Part shown: piece after piece, positions 7,376 to 16,262 of the stretch
Numbering within the stretch: position 1 is the first letter of the stretch
Layout of the letters: each line of letters starts with the position of its first letter
Assembly: GCA_020630955.1 (NCBI GenBank)
Contig: JAHDIE010000007.1
Location: forward strand, 62,001-126,000
DNA: 64,000 bases
Reading direction: 5' to 3'
Origin: Saprospiraceae bacterium
Lineage (GTDB): Bacteria; Bacteroidota; Bacteroidia; Chitinophagales; Saprospiraceae
The notes under the pieces: generated by a model
Told to the model about the DNA's origin: nothing
Seen by the model: the letters and a program-made list of their open reading frames with translations, nothing else
Database searches by the model: none
Position numbers and translations under genes: made by a program

Positions 7376-7921
7376 ATGAAATTGAATAAAATATTTTATA
7401 TACTATGTTTTGGTCTTCTTTCAATTGTTTCTTGTACAGAAGAAGAGGACACAACACCGCTGAGTGAAGGAGTAAATATTACTTTAAGAAATACTCTACA
7501 AGACCCAAATGAACCAGAAGTAACTTATCCTAGTTTATTTGGTCAAGCGGATGATGCATATGATGAATTTGCAACACTGTCTAATTCTTCAGCAGAATTC
7601 CCAACTGCTCTAGCGCAAGATGGTACACCATTTGGTAACTTGAATGGCTTATATAATATTGATCTCACTGAACAGAGCATTAATTTTTCTGTTTTACCAA
7701 CCGAGGCTGACCCATTTTGGTCAAATGTTTTTGGATTATTTCCATCAGGTAAAACTGATAGATATTACTTTACTTTTTCAGAAGCACATAACATTACAGG
7801 CTTTACCAGTAATAATGATGCATTGAATGTCAGAATTGATGGTGAAAAAGTGATTGTTGTTGAACTTTCAGAAGGTTATGACTTGCAGCCAGGAGTTAGC
7901 TTTTTTATTGATTTGAAATAA
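7376..7921 (+). CDS. Lipoprotein of unknown function, last gene of SnoaL operon
   Basis: A 181-residue protein with a lipoprotein signal ending in Cys20 and an acidic segment directly after the Cys (TEEEDTTPL). Acidic residues there often mark surface or outer-membrane lipoproteins in Bacteroidota. The mature part is predicted beta-rich and acidic. I cannot name a family. It is closely linked (3 bp) to the membrane-protein gene and is followed by a strong terminator, closing the operon. Confidence 0.65.
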   Translation: MKLNKIFYILCFGLLSIVSCTEEEDTTPLSEGVNITLRNTLQDPNEPEVTYPSLFGQADDAYDEFATLSNSSAEFPTALAQDGTPFGNLNGLYNIDLTEQSINFSVLPTEADPFWSNVFGLFPSGKTDRYYFTFSEAHNITGFTSNNDALNVRIDGEKVIVVELSEGYDLQPGVSFFIDLK

Positions 7922-7963
7922 TAGAATACGCTAGTTAACTCCGATTCCAGTAATGGAATAAAT

Positions 7964-8008
7964 AAAAAACTACAATTTTATCTGGCTCTGATAAATTGTA
8001 GTTTTTTA
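7964..8008 (+). terminator. Rho-independent terminator of the SnoaL operon
   Basis: Left arm AAAAAACTACAATTTTATC and right arm GATAAATTGTAGTTTTTT pair over 18 bp with one bulged base and a 7-nt loop. The A-rich start and T-rich end let it work in both directions. Confidence 0.8.
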
Positions 8009-8134
8009 TTTTAGATGGTAGAGGATTCAATTTTAGAAATTCAATGCTATTTACATTGAAAGGATCATTGAAATCTATGATAGTTGGTTTTTTCGTGCAA
8101 ACAAAATTAGACAGAAATCGTATGTTTGTTTTTA

Positions 8135-9286
8135 ATGTTTCCAAATTTTAATATTTATTCTACCCCTTTACTAATTCTTGTAATACAAGGTCTTATTCTA
8201 GTATGTATGTTGTTGTTAAAGGCAAAACGACTTCAAGATATTTCTAGTTTGATTTTAGCAGTTTTATTATTAGTTACCTGTTATCATAGAACAACTTATA
8301 CGATTGGTTTTTTAGGGTGGTATGATACATTTAGAAATACAAAGATTAACTACTATCTCATTCCATTGGTTTTAAGCATTGGTCCTTTAATTTTATTTTA
8401 CATAAAATCAATTGGAGTCAAAGATTTTAGAATGACCAAATGGAACTATTTTCATTTTGCACCTCTATTTTTGTTCGTGATTTATAGATTGATTTTATTA
8501 ATTTATGACAGTAACCAAGATGGTTATGCCGAGACTCAAAATGGTATTTTGATGCAAAGGGGCATTGAGCATTTGGGTGAGCTATTTAATATCATTTTTG
8601 CAGTTCATTTATTTATTTATTTAGTATTATCATTTATTTCTTATTATCAAATTAGGCGTCACTTAGAAAATCATTTTTCAAATACATATAAATTTGAATT
8701 AAAGTGGTTAAGAAATTTTTTAGTAGTCTTTAGTGTTTTGTTTGTGTATGATGTTATTCAATTCTTTATTGAAAGTGTTGTAGTTGATTTGCACTGGACT
8801 GAAGAGTGGTGGTTTCAGTTTTTCTCTTTGTTGGTGGTCTTATATGTTGGTATTAAAGGTTATTTTACTCCTATAGAAAATCTACCTCTATTGGATGCAG
8901 ACATATTTGCAGATAATATTTTAAAAGGAGAAAATGCTTCAAAATCGGAGTTACAAAAGCAAATAGTGGTAATTAGAAACACTATTGAAAAGGATCAATT
9001 ATACTTGGATCCAAATCTTAGTTTAACAAAATTAGCTCATGCCTCAAATCTTGCTCCTTCTCAGTTGTCACTTGCAATTAATAAGGGCTTAAATAGAAAC
9101 TTCAATGAATTTATAAATGCTTATAGGGTTTCAATAGTTAAGCAAAATTTGCAAGATGAAAAATTTTCTCACTTGTCTATTTTAGCCATTGCTTTTGATG
9201 CTGGTTTTAATAGTAAGGCTACATTCAATAGAGTATTTAAAAAAATTGATGGTAATCCTCCTTCCTTTTATAGAAAGCGGAAATAA
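8135..9286 (+). CDS. Membrane-anchored AraC family regulator
   Basis: A 383-residue protein starting at ATG 8135 (a TTG three codons upstream is possible). Residues 1-250 contain about seven hydrophobic segments, a 7TM-like sensor region. The C-terminal 100 residues are an AraC-type DNA-binding domain (LSLTKLAHASNLAPSQLSLAIN; then SILAIAFDAGFNSKATFNRVFKK and GNPPSFYRKR). Such membrane AraC proteins are frequent in Bacteroidota and respond to unknown signals. The neighbouring DUF2807 gene downstream is a possible target. TATGTTTG at 8121-8128 resembles a -7 box but overlaps the start region. Confidence 0.82.
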   Translation: MFPNFNIYSTPLLILVIQGLILVCMLLLKAKRLQDISSLILAVLLLVTCYHRTTYTIGFLGWYDTFRNTKINYYLIPLVLSIGPLILFYIKSIGVKDFRMTKWNYFHFAPLFLFVIYRLILLIYDSNQDGYAETQNGILMQRGIEHLGELFNIIFAVHLFIYLVLSFISYYQIRRHLENHFSNTYKFELKWLRNFLVVFSVLFVYDVIQFFIESVVVDLHWTEEWWFQFFSLLVVLYVGIKGYFTPIENLPLLDADIFADNILKGENASKSELQKQIVVIRNTIEKDQLYLDPNLSLTKLAHASNLAPSQLSLAINKGLNRNFNEFINAYRVSIVKQNLQDEKFSHLSILAIAFDAGFNSKATFNRVFKKIDGNPPSFYRKRK

Positions 9287-9427
9287 CACAACTATCAGAA
9301 AATCAATTGGTTAGAAGATTTGAGCCGTCTCAATTTTTAAAATGATACTGATAGATACTTTATGAGTCTCATGAATCAATGTATCGTACCACCTTCGTAC
9401 TATTATTTCAGATCAAAATTTTTAAAA

Positions 9428-10306
9428 ATGAAACAAATATTCCTATTGATAAGCATTCTGACCATAGGTTCCAATCTTTATGGGCAAATCTATGGTAATG
9501 GAACTTTAGTTAGTAAAAATGTTAAAATCCAGGGTTTGACGGATATTGATATTGAGTTAAACGCAAATGTAATTTTAGATTATTCTGCTAATGAATCGAT
9601 AAGTATTGTCTCTGATGAAAATGTCATTGAATTTATTCAAATCAATATTGAGAATGGTAGAATGAGAATAGATCAAAAAATGTGGATTGAACCAAGTTCG
9701 TTACCCATAATTAAAATCGGTTGCCCTTCTCTTCGATATATATATCAAGGAACTCATTCATCCACATTCGTGAAAAATGTTAATATTCCGGATTTGAAAC
9801 TTGCAGGAAACGTTGGTGAAATTACCTTAGAAGGTGTAGTTGATAATTTATATATAGAAATTGATGGTACAGACTTAAATTTAGAAAATTTGGTAGTAGG
9901 AGAAATGTACATTGCTGAGCATTCAGAAGGTAATGTTGTTGTAAATAAAAACGGTCAGTTAAGCAAGGTCGACTTATCAAATACTAATTTGAATTGGGTT
10001 GACAATTCCCAAAAGGATAATAATGCGAGCATAACTAAAAAGCCTAAAGTTGACCGAGAAAGAAAGGTTAAATATATCGAATTTGAAATTAGAAATAACT
10101 CTTTAAAGAGATCACACTTCTATGTAAAAGGTCCTAATGGTAGAGGAGGTACCTTTAGCTATGGTTTTTCTATGCTTCCTCAAACAAAACGCGATGAAAA
10201 TTGGTCTATTGGCACAAAAGTTTATCAAGAAGGCAAAAATGGTAAGTTGACTAAGTTGTTAACCATTAAAGCAGATGATGAAGGAAAGATTTTAGATTTA
10301 TATTAA
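9428..10306 (+). CDS. Secreted DUF2807-like (head GIN domain) protein
   Basis: A 292-residue protein from ATG 9428, chosen because a standard signal peptide (MKQIFLLISILTIGSNLYGQ) begins there rather than at the upstream in-frame ATG 9362. The region after the signal (GNGTLVSKNVKIQGLTDIDIELNANVILDYS, about 24-55 in the mature numbering) and the repeated short beta strands match the head GIN domain. That domain is a right-handed beta-helix common on Bacteroidota exported proteins. The C-terminal 100 residues are basic and unusual for the family. Role unknown, likely cell-envelope. Confidence 0.65.
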   Translation: MKQIFLLISILTIGSNLYGQIYGNGTLVSKNVKIQGLTDIDIELNANVILDYSANESISIVSDENVIEFIQINIENGRMRIDQKMWIEPSSLPIIKIGCPSLRYIYQGTHSSTFVKNVNIPDLKLAGNVGEITLEGVVDNLYIEIDGTDLNLENLVVGEMYIAEHSEGNVVVNKNGQLSKVDLSNTNLNWVDNSQKDNNASITKKPKVDRERKVKYIEFEIRNNSLKRSHFYVKGPNGRGGTFSYGFSMLPQTKRDENWSIGTKVYQEGKNGKLTKLLTIKADDEGKILDLY

Positions 10307-10421
10307 GGCCGTGAAGATCAACAAAGGGCGTGCTATAATGAATGTGCGCCTTTTTGATCACCAATCCAATTAAAATTAACTTTTTAGTTCTTTTAATTGT
10401 GTAAGTTATTTAATACCAGAT

Positions 10422-10452
10422 AATAAGGCCTCAATTTATCAGAGGTCTTATT
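10422..10452. terminator. Hairpin terminator after the DUF2807 gene
   Basis: AATAAGGCCTC and GAGGTCTTATT form an 11-bp stem with one G-U pair and a 9-nt loop, followed by TTTAATT on the + strand. A weaker G/C hairpin lies just upstream at about 10323-10353. Confidence 0.65.
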
Positions 10453-10463
10453 TTAATTAAAAA

Positions 10464-10485
10464 GACCCCTCAAAATTGAGAGGCC
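10464..10485 (-). terminator. Terminator of the tRNA-Leu gene
   Basis: Read on the minus strand, GGCCTCTCAA and TTGAGGGGTC pair over 10 bp (two G-U pairs) and are followed by a T run. It lies 16 bp beyond the tRNA 3' end, so it should end the tRNA transcript. Confidence 0.7.
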
Positions 10486-10500
10486 TCATTAAAAGCGCAG

Positions 10501-10582
10501 TACCGAAGGTGGGAATCGAACCCACACTCTCGAAAGAACTGGATTTTGAATCCAGCGCGTCTACCAATTCCGCCACTTCGGC
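10501..10582 (-). tRNA. tRNA-Leu (anticodon CAA)
   Basis: The minus-strand sequence folds as a full cloverleaf: acceptor GCCGAAG with CTTCGGT, D-arm containing GGCGGAATTGGTAGACGC, anticodon stem CTGGA/TCCAG with loop TTCAAAA (anticodon CAA, reading UUG), a long variable arm typical of class II tRNAs, and T-arm GTGGG-TTCGAAT-CCCAC. The discriminator base is A as expected for Leu. The CCA end is not encoded. Confidence 0.96.
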
Positions 10583-10613
10583 ATTCGGTACTCGAGCTTG
10601 AGTCTTGCTCGTG

Positions 10614-11177
10614 TTAAGCGAGCCCAAATTTATTCAAATTTTCACGAATCCGCAAAAGGTATTTCCTTTTAAAAAAATACTCTTTTAATTGCTCTAGATC
10701 TTTGTTGCTAATTTTCTCCTTTTTATATTCTTTGATAATGTTCGAAACTCCTGTAAATAAGCTTTCTTCAATCTCTTTCAGTTCGTTTATTAATGCACTC
10801 AAACCATTTTTGTTGCCTTCCATCTGTACATCCATTAATTTCTCATTAAAGTCCATCATTTCCATTAAAAACGTTTGCGGAAGCGATTGCTTGCTTTCCT
10901 CAAAGTCCACGCCATGCATCAAAAGGATGTACTTAAATCGGCTATCTGGGTTTTTAAGCGTTTTGAAGGCAGTGTTATTAAAGCTTGAAAGCTGCAATAT
11001 TTGCATTTTTTCTGCTTCAGACTTATCGGTATGAAAATCAGGATGATATGCCTTTGAAAGCATTAAAAAATTCTTTTTAAGGATTCCAAGATCGAGTTCG
11101 AAGCTTGGTTCCAAATCAAAATGCTCAAAGTAGTTTTTATTTTCCAAAAGGCCAATGTCTTGAGATGTCCAAGCCAA
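10614..11177 (-). CDS. hscB: HscB, Fe-S cluster assembly co-chaperone (J-domain)
   Basis: A 187-residue J-domain co-chaperone. NYFEHFDLEPSFELD opens the J domain, and HPDFHTD near residue 45 is the HPD motif that triggers the ATPase of the partner Hsp70 (HscA/DnaK). The C-terminal three-helix half would bind the IscU scaffold. HscB moves Fe-S clusters from scaffold to target proteins. The start at 11177 overlaps the end of rseP by 41 bp. A TTG ten codons later would shorten the overlap. No isc genes lie nearby. Confidence 0.85.
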   Translation of the reverse strand: MAWTSQDIGLLENKNYFEHFDLEPSFELDLGILKKNFLMLSKAYHPDFHTDKSEAEKMQILQLSSFNNTAFKTLKNPDSRFKYILLMHGVDFEESKQSLPQTFLMEMMDFNEKLMDVQMEGNKNGLSALINELKEIEESLFTGVSNIIKEYKKEKISNKDLEQLKEYFFKRKYLLRIRENLNKFGLA

Positions 11178-12471
11178 AGGCGTAGATCATCAATCCAATC
11201 AATAGAATAAATCCTGCCAAGGTGGCATATTCAATGACCTTGTCGCTAGGTTTTCTGCCCGTCAGCACTTCCCATAGTAAAAACATCACATGACCCCCAT
11301 CCAACGCAGGAATAGGAAGTAGATTTAAGAATCCTAATAATAAAGACAGCATAGCAGTCATACTCCAAAACCTTCTCCAATCCCATTCCTTTCCAAACAT
11401 TTTGCCAATTGAAATCACAGAACCCAGACTTTCACTTGCTTTGATCTTTCCACTAAACATCTGTCCAAATGCAAAAATTTGATCTCCGATAAATCCAGTT
11501 GATCTTTTCCAGCCTGCTTTCCAAGACTCAGCAAAGGCGTATTTTTTATTTTCTACTTCTAAAAAGGACATTGGATCTTTCCAATACAAACCAAATTTTC
11601 CATTTTCATCCAAAGTTATGCTGTTGGTAATGGTATCTCTTCCTCTCAAAGCAGTAAGTTCAAATTTGTCACCTTCTCTGTTATCAACCAACTTGTACAA
11701 GTCATTATGAAAAGGGGTAGGGCTTCCATTCATAGCAATGATTTGGTCTCCTTTTCTAAATCCGGCATTCAAGGCAGGACCTTCGCCGAGACTATCGATG
11801 ATGGCAGGGATACGAGGGCCAACCAAGCTAACATTTCTGTTCGCATATTTTGAAAGTATTCCTACATATTTTTCGTCAATCGGTAATTTAATTTCCTTGT
11901 TATTTCTTTCAACAACAATCTCTCTTGCTTCATTAATAATGATTCCAGATTTTAACTTTCTATGATCAAAATGAATGAAGTCTTCATTGCCAATCTTTTT
12001 GATTTTGTCTCCATCTCTGAATCCCATTTCGTAACCAATGCTGTCTGCATAAATCCCATTGGTGACGCTTTCGTTGACGATGAACTGATCTCCCCATTTG
12101 AATATGATTAAAGAAAACAGAACCACACCCAGAATAAAATTAACGGTAACACCACCCAGCATGATAATTAATCTTTGCCATGCTGGTTTTGATCTAAATT
12201 CCCAGGGTTGAGGAGGTCCTTCCATTTGTTCTTTGTCAAAACTTTCATCGATCATGCCTGCAATTTTGACGTAACCACCGAGCGGCAACCAACCAATTCC
12301 ATACTCAGTTTCTCCTTTCTGGACTTTGAAGAGTGAAAACCAAGGATCAAAAAACAGGTAGAACTTTTCTACTTTTGTTTTAAACCATTTCGCAGGGAAA
12401 AAATGGCCACATTCGTGTAGTACCACTAAAATTGATAAACTTGCGAAAAATTGTAGAATGGTAATGAGCAT
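11137..12471 (-). CDS. rseP: RseP-type site-2 intramembrane zinc protease
   Basis: A 444-residue M50B protease of the inner membrane. His19-Glu20 and His23 (HECGH) in the first transmembrane helix bind zinc. The C-terminal LDGGH motif (about 390) gives the third ligand. One or two PDZ domains (roughly 120-290; GDKIKKIGNEDF and GDQIIAMNGSP) lie between. The enzyme cuts transmembrane anti-sigma factors or signal peptides. The gene is divergent from rsmE. A TACATTTG box at 12530-12537 on the minus strand is a possible promoter element. It is followed by hscB with overlapping ends. Confidence 0.92.
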   Translation of the reverse strand: MLITILQFFASLSILVVLHECGHFFPAKWFKTKVEKFYLFFDPWFSLFKVQKGETEYGIGWLPLGGYVKIAGMIDESFDKEQMEGPPQPWEFRSKPAWQRLIIMLGGVTVNFILGVVLFSLIIFKWGDQFIVNESVTNGIYADSIGYEMGFRDGDKIKKIGNEDFIHFDHRKLKSGIIINEAREIVVERNNKEIKLPIDEKYVGILSKYANRNVSLVGPRIPAIIDSLGEGPALNAGFRKGDQIIAMNGSPTPFHNDLYKLVDNREGDKFELTALRGRDTITNSITLDENGKFGLYWKDPMSFLEVENKKYAFAESWKAGWKRSTGFIGDQIFAFGQMFSGKIKASESLGSVISIGKMFGKEWDWRRFWSMTAMLSLLLGFLNLLPIPALDGGHVMFLLWEVLTGRKPSDKVIEYATLAGFILLIGLMIYAFGLDISRHWPFGK

Positions 12472-12501
12472 ATTTGCTTAGCTTAATGGTTGTAATTTGA
12501 T

Positions 12502-12519
12502 GGAAAAATAGCTTTTTCC
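12502..12519. promoter_or_regulatory. Palindrome between rseP and rsmE
   Basis: GGAAAAA-TAGC-TTTTTCC is a perfect inverted repeat with 7-bp arms in the 102-bp divergent spacer. It could be an operator or a stem at the 5' end of the rseP transcript. No regulator is identified. Confidence 0.3.
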
Positions 12520-12573
12520 CAACGATTGGCAAATGTAATATAAATCCAATACAAACTGATAACCAGCGTATAG

Positions 12574-13275
12574 ATGAATAAGTTCTTGTTTATTGGCAAC
12601 AAAGTGGATCAAAACACGGTAATGATTGCAGATGAAGACTTTCGACACTGCATAAAAGTTCTCCGTTATAAGCTTGAAGATGCTATTCAGTGCACCGATG
12701 GTCTTGGGAATCATTTCGTTGGTAAAATTTCGGATATTCGCAAAAAAGAACTGCTTTTTGAAATTGAAGAGGAGCATTATGTTGAAGCCAGAACCCATCA
12801 ATTACATATAGCCATTGCCCCTACAAAAAACATGTCGCGAATTGAAACAATGATTGAAAAATGTGTGGAAATCGGTGTTGATGAAATCAGCTTTCTAAAA
12901 ACTAAAAATTCTGAAAGGAAGATTGTTAAAATTGATCGAGTAAAGAAGATTGCTTTAAGTGCAATGAAACAATCTTTCAGAACAAGGGTACCTATTCTTC
13001 ATGAAATGTGTGATTTTGGGCAATTTCTTGTTGAGACTTCCGTAAATGATTTTAAGTATCTCCTCCATTATAAAGAAGGTGCAAAACATTTACATGATGC
13101 TTCATGGGGAGCAAAAAACATTGTTTTGATCGGGCCAGAAGGTGATTTTACTGCGGAAGAAGTTTACGCAAGTGAAAAAGCAGGCTATCAAAATATGATT
13201 CTCGGAGAAACTAAGCTGAGGACAGAAACTGCAGGAATTGTCGCTTGCTCAATATTCAATGTAATAAATAGATAG
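12574..13275 (+). CDS. rsmE: RsmE, 16S rRNA m3U1498 methyltransferase
   Basis: A 233-residue SPOUT-class methyltransferase. The N-terminal 70 residues form the RNA-binding PUA-like barrel. The C-terminal part holds the knotted SAM-binding domain with IVLIGPEGDFTAEEV (about 185-199) and LGETKLRTETAG (about 210-222), both family signatures. It methylates N3 of U1498 in the small-subunit rRNA decoding centre. It heads a unit with the DUF4159 gene 43 bp downstream, an arrangement I associate with Bacteroidota. Confidence 0.94.
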   Translation: MNKFLFIGNKVDQNTVMIADEDFRHCIKVLRYKLEDAIQCTDGLGNHFVGKISDIRKKELLFEIEEEHYVEARTHQLHIAIAPTKNMSRIETMIEKCVEIGVDEISFLKTKNSERKIVKIDRVKKIALSAMKQSFRTRVPILHEMCDFGQFLVETSVNDFKYLLHYKEGAKHLHDASWGAKNIVLIGPEGDFTAEEVYASEKAGYQNMILGETKLRTETAGIVACSIFNVINR

Positions 13276-13318
13276 GCTAAATCCGTTATATTTACAATTC
13301 AAACAGAAATTAGACACT

Positions 13319-13999
13319 ATGAATTTTAAGTTGGGTATGATTGTATTTCTCTTTGCTTTTCTGTCAATGTCGTTTACAGTCAGTCATTTTTCTGTTGAAA
13401 AGCCAGTGATCAAATTGGCCTTGCTGAAATACAATGGTGGAGGGGATTGGTATGCTAATCCAACCGCATTACCAAACCTAGCAATATTTTGTAATAAGTA
13501 TTTGGGGACAGAATTGGACCCTTACAATGCGACGGTAGAAGTGGGTAGCTTGGAAATTTTTAATTATCCCTTTGTTCACATGACCGGACATGGTAATGTT
13601 GTTTTTTCAGATCAAGAAGCGGAAAATCTAAGAACCTACCTTTTGGCAGGTGGGTTTTTACATATCGATGACAATTATGGAATGGATCCCTATGTACGAC
13701 CGGCAATGAAAAAAGTGTTTCCTGAATTGGAATTTATCGAATTGCCATTTGATCATCCAATCTACCATCAAACGTTTAAATTTAGTAACGGTGTTCCGAA
13801 AATCCACAAACATGATGACAAGCCCTCAAAGGGATTTGGGCTGATTTGGGAAGGAAGACTGTTGTGTTATTATAGCTATGAAACAGATCTTGGAGATGGA
13901 TGGGAAGATCAAGAAGTACATAATGATAAGCCAGCAGCTAGACAGAAAGCGCTGCAAATGGGAGCAAATATTGTTGAATATTCATTTACCGAATATTAG
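13319..13999 (+). CDS. Exported DUF4159 domain protein
   Basis: A 226-residue protein with an N-terminal signal peptide (about 1-25). The mature part has the DUF4159 pattern: LLKYNGGGDWYANPTALPNL, then FVHMTGHGNVVFSDQEAENLRTYLLAGGFLHIDDNYG, resembling a glutamine-amidotransferase-like flavodoxin fold. The catalytic residues of true amidotransferases are not evident, so binding rather than catalysis is likely. It is probably cotranscribed with rsmE. The cellular role is unknown. Confidence 0.8.
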   Translation: MNFKLGMIVFLFAFLSMSFTVSHFSVEKPVIKLALLKYNGGGDWYANPTALPNLAIFCNKYLGTELDPYNATVEVGSLEIFNYPFVHMTGHGNVVFSDQEAENLRTYLLAGGFLHIDDNYGMDPYVRPAMKKVFPELEFIELPFDHPIYHQTFKFSNGVPKIHKHDDKPSKGFGLIWEGRLLCYYSYETDLGDGWEDQEVHNDKPAARQKALQMGANIVEYSFTEY

Positions 14000-14119
14000 T
14001 AACCCTTCAGGTTGTCGCTGCAACCAATCTGAATGATCGACTCTGCTGAAGAATATTTGGCAAAGCTTCAATTCGATTTGTCGTTTTTTTATATATTGAG
14101 TTGATCAATTTTCTTTTTG

Positions 14120-14341
14120 ATGAAAATTATAACTTCTTTGCGCAATCTTATTGAAAGATACTCCTTTGGTGTCTGTTCTGCGATCGGTGAAAAATGGGGA
14201 CTTCAATCCAGTAAGATTCGTTTGTACTTTATCTACACTGCCTTTGTAACCATGGGTTCTTGGATCATCATTTATCTGATTGCCGCTTTCTGGCTAAATA
14301 TTAAATCATATTTCCGGAAGGGATCTGAGGTTAGTTTTTAA
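14120..14341 (+). CDS. PspC domain membrane protein
   Basis: A 73-residue protein with the PspC-type arrangement: an amphipathic N-terminus (IERYSFGVCSAIGEKWGLQSSKIRLYFIY) running into one or two hydrophobic helices (about 37-57), then a basic tail. PspC-family proteins sit in the inner membrane and sense envelope stress in proteobacteria. In Bacteroidota the role is not settled. ATG 14120 is preferred over the TTG just before it. Stand-alone gene. Confidence 0.7.
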   Translation: MKIITSLRNLIERYSFGVCSAIGEKWGLQSSKIRLYFIYTAFVTMGSWIIIYLIAAFWLNIKSYFRKGSEVSF

Positions 14342-14374
14342 GAAGAACTTCTACTAGCGTTGGTTTCAAATTAA

Positions 14375-15325
14375 CTATTTATTGACTGCCACAGGTGGCA
14401 TGTTGGCTTTAAATTGATAGGTGCCATAGATTCCAATATGATTAAGTTTTTTGTCTTCTAATTCAAGGAAGTCAATGCACTCAAGGTGATTGGTATACAT
14501 GATGTGATCATGTGGAATTCTAAATTTAGAAACTGCAATATTCCTTCTTGAAAAACCAAGGTTGGTTGCTTCTCGAAAATCTCTTACTTCATTAGACCAT
14601 GGAACGAGATTGTAATCTCCCACCGCAAAAAGTGGAGTATTTGTTTCTTTTACTTTTTGAGAAATCAAATCTAAATGATTTTCCATGTTTTCGGCAGATG
14701 ATCTATTGAATGGAGGGAGCAGGTAACTGCTAAGAATAATTAATGGTTGATCACCTAGGGTGAATTCAGATTTTAAATTTGGAATGCTTTTGTACATGAA
14801 AGTATCAACCTTGGCCAAATCTAGTTTAGCATATATAGCCATCCCGTAGGTATCCATTCTCACCAATGAATACCTGGATTTATAATCGCGATTGAGATTT
14901 GATTTAAGAATAAAATCCCAGTCTGGTGTAACCTCTTGAAAAGAAATAATCTCTGGCTTCAAGTCATGTATAAGGGTCAACAATTCTTCATAACCTTGAT
15001 CAATATAACTCAGGTTAATTTGAGCAATGCTCACTGTTGGTGAGTTATTTCTGGCCGGAAATATTAAATTATTATTGGAAGAACTTTTTAAAAATAGACA
15101 CAGAATGGCTGTACAAATGAGGCTTACAGCCATCAGTTTCTTTTTGTCCACGACCATGAAAAGCATGCCCAAAAGAAGGAAACCAAGCATGATAAAAACT
15201 GCATATTCAGCCCCTCTTTTGAGAAAACTCATATTGGGAGGGAACATAACCACAATGGTAGTCAAGACAATCATGATCCCAATTACCCATCCAAGTAAGT
15301 TTTTTGTTCCTTTTAAAGGCTCCAT
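14375..15325 (-). CDS. Membrane-anchored endonuclease/exonuclease/phosphatase family protein
   Basis: A 316-residue protein. Three hydrophobic segments fill residues 10-85. The remainder is an EEP-fold domain with readable active-site blocks: ISFQEVTPDW (metal-binding Glu), VGDYNLVPWS (Asp-x-Asn) and the terminal PHDHIMYT (Asp-His pair). The catalytic domain would face the periplasm, as in other membrane EEP proteins of Bacteroidota. Its substrate may be a nucleic acid, lipid or phosphodiester; the sequence does not decide. Monocistronic. Confidence 0.82.
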   Translation of the reverse strand: MEPLKGTKNLLGWVIGIMIVLTTIVVMFPPNMSFLKRGAEYAVFIMLGFLLLGMLFMVVDKKKLMAVSLICTAILCLFLKSSSNNNLIFPARNNSPTVSIAQINLSYIDQGYEELLTLIHDLKPEIISFQEVTPDWDFILKSNLNRDYKSRYSLVRMDTYGMAIYAKLDLAKVDTFMYKSIPNLKSEFTLGDQPLIILSSYLLPPFNRSSAENMENHLDLISQKVKETNTPLFAVGDYNLVPWSNEVRDFREATNLGFSRRNIAVSKFRIPHDHIMYTNHLECIDFLELEDKKLNHIGIYGTYQFKANMPPVAVNK

Positions 15326-15516
15326 AGAATCATAAAGCTACGGATAAGAACAATCATATGGAAGATAATTATATACATTATTTATTAATGTAATATATAA
15401 GTAATTATTTTTGTGTGACTTATGTATAAAATGAATAAAAATGTTAGTTTTGTGTTAATCTTAGCAACAATATTTCTCCCAAAATATGTTGTTATTAACC
15501 AGATAACCGATTAAAT

Positions 15517-15696
15517 ATGAGCACTGATACCAAGTCAGTTGATCATCTATCCTCTTATGAGAATATTATATTTTCAAATAAAGAGTGGTGGATATTAATA
15601 TTTCTTTTTTTATTCAGCATCATAGGAGTTTTTCTATGTACTTCTCAAAACGAAGGAATTGATAAAGATTATATCGAAATGAGCCTAAACTATTAA
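15517..15696 (+). CDS. 59-residue single-pass membrane protein
   Basis: A small frame from ATG 15517 to TAA 15696. Residues 1-23 are polar, 24-41 are strongly hydrophobic (WWILIFLFLFSIIGVFLC), and the tail is charged. A TAGTTTTG box at 15445-15452 matches the -7 consensus upstream, and an inverted repeat (TACATT...AATGTA) lies at 15374-15392. These support expression. No family is recognised. The gene is isolated in a 470-bp interval between two minus-strand genes. Confidence 0.5.
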   Translation: MSTDTKSVDHLSSYENIIFSNKEWWILIFLFLFSIIGVFLCTSQNEGIDKDYIEMSLNY

Positions 15697-15797
15697 GCAT
15701 TTCCTTATTGAATGATAGTCTTCATATATTCATCTTGAAAGATTTGATCATCAAAATCAAATTAAACGACGTCATCAAAACAAATTAGCTATTTAAT

Positions 15798-16262
15798 TTA
15801 TACTTTCAGAATCATGGCCATATGTGGGATGCCATCTTCTAAGTATTCTTCTCCTGTTGCTTCAAAACCAAGTTTGCCATAGAACTTATTCAAATGAGAT
15901 TGCGCTGATATTTTTATTTTTGAAGAAGGGTATAGCTTTTTGGATGCTTCAATAGATGCTTCCATTAGTCGAAATCCTTCTCCTGTTCCCCTTGCTTTTT
16001 TATGAACAACAACTCTTCCTATGGAAACATAATCTTGATAAGAAATACCTTTAGGTACAATTCGAGTGTATGAAAGCAGTGAATTATTTTCATTAACTCC
16101 CATTACATGCCATGAAACTTGGTCATTACCATCTGCATCAAGGTAAGGACAATCCTGTTCAACAATAAAAATATCTTGTCTTAATGCTAAAATTGTGTAG
16201 AGCTCTTCAAGCTTGAGCTCATCAAATTTTTTTAGCCTATAATTGACAACCTGGATTTTCAT
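15798..16262 (-). CDS. ElaA-like GNAT N-acetyltransferase
   Basis: A 154-residue acetyltransferase of the ElaA type. LYTILALRQDIFIVEQDCPYLDADGND is the family hallmark, followed by YTRIVP, IGRVVVHKKARGTGEG (acetyl-CoA pyrophosphate loop) and FYGKLGFEATGEEYLEDGIPH. The start is placed at ATG 16262, because that is the natural ElaA N-terminus and it overlaps the preceding stop by 4 bp (ATGA). A longer frame would run into the upstream gene. The acceptor substrate is unknown. Confidence 0.88.
   Translation of the reverse strand: MKIQVVNYRLKKFDELKLEELYTILALRQDIFIVEQDCPYLDADGNDQVSWHVMGVNENNSLLSYTRIVPKGISYQDYVSIGRVVVHKKARGTGEGFRLMEASIEASKKLYPSSKIKISAQSHLNKFYGKLGFEATGEEYLEDGIPHMAMILKV

Noticed and set aside
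10606-10622. Short GCTCG/CGAGC hairpin as an hscB terminator
   Set aside because: No T run follows and the stem is only five pairs.
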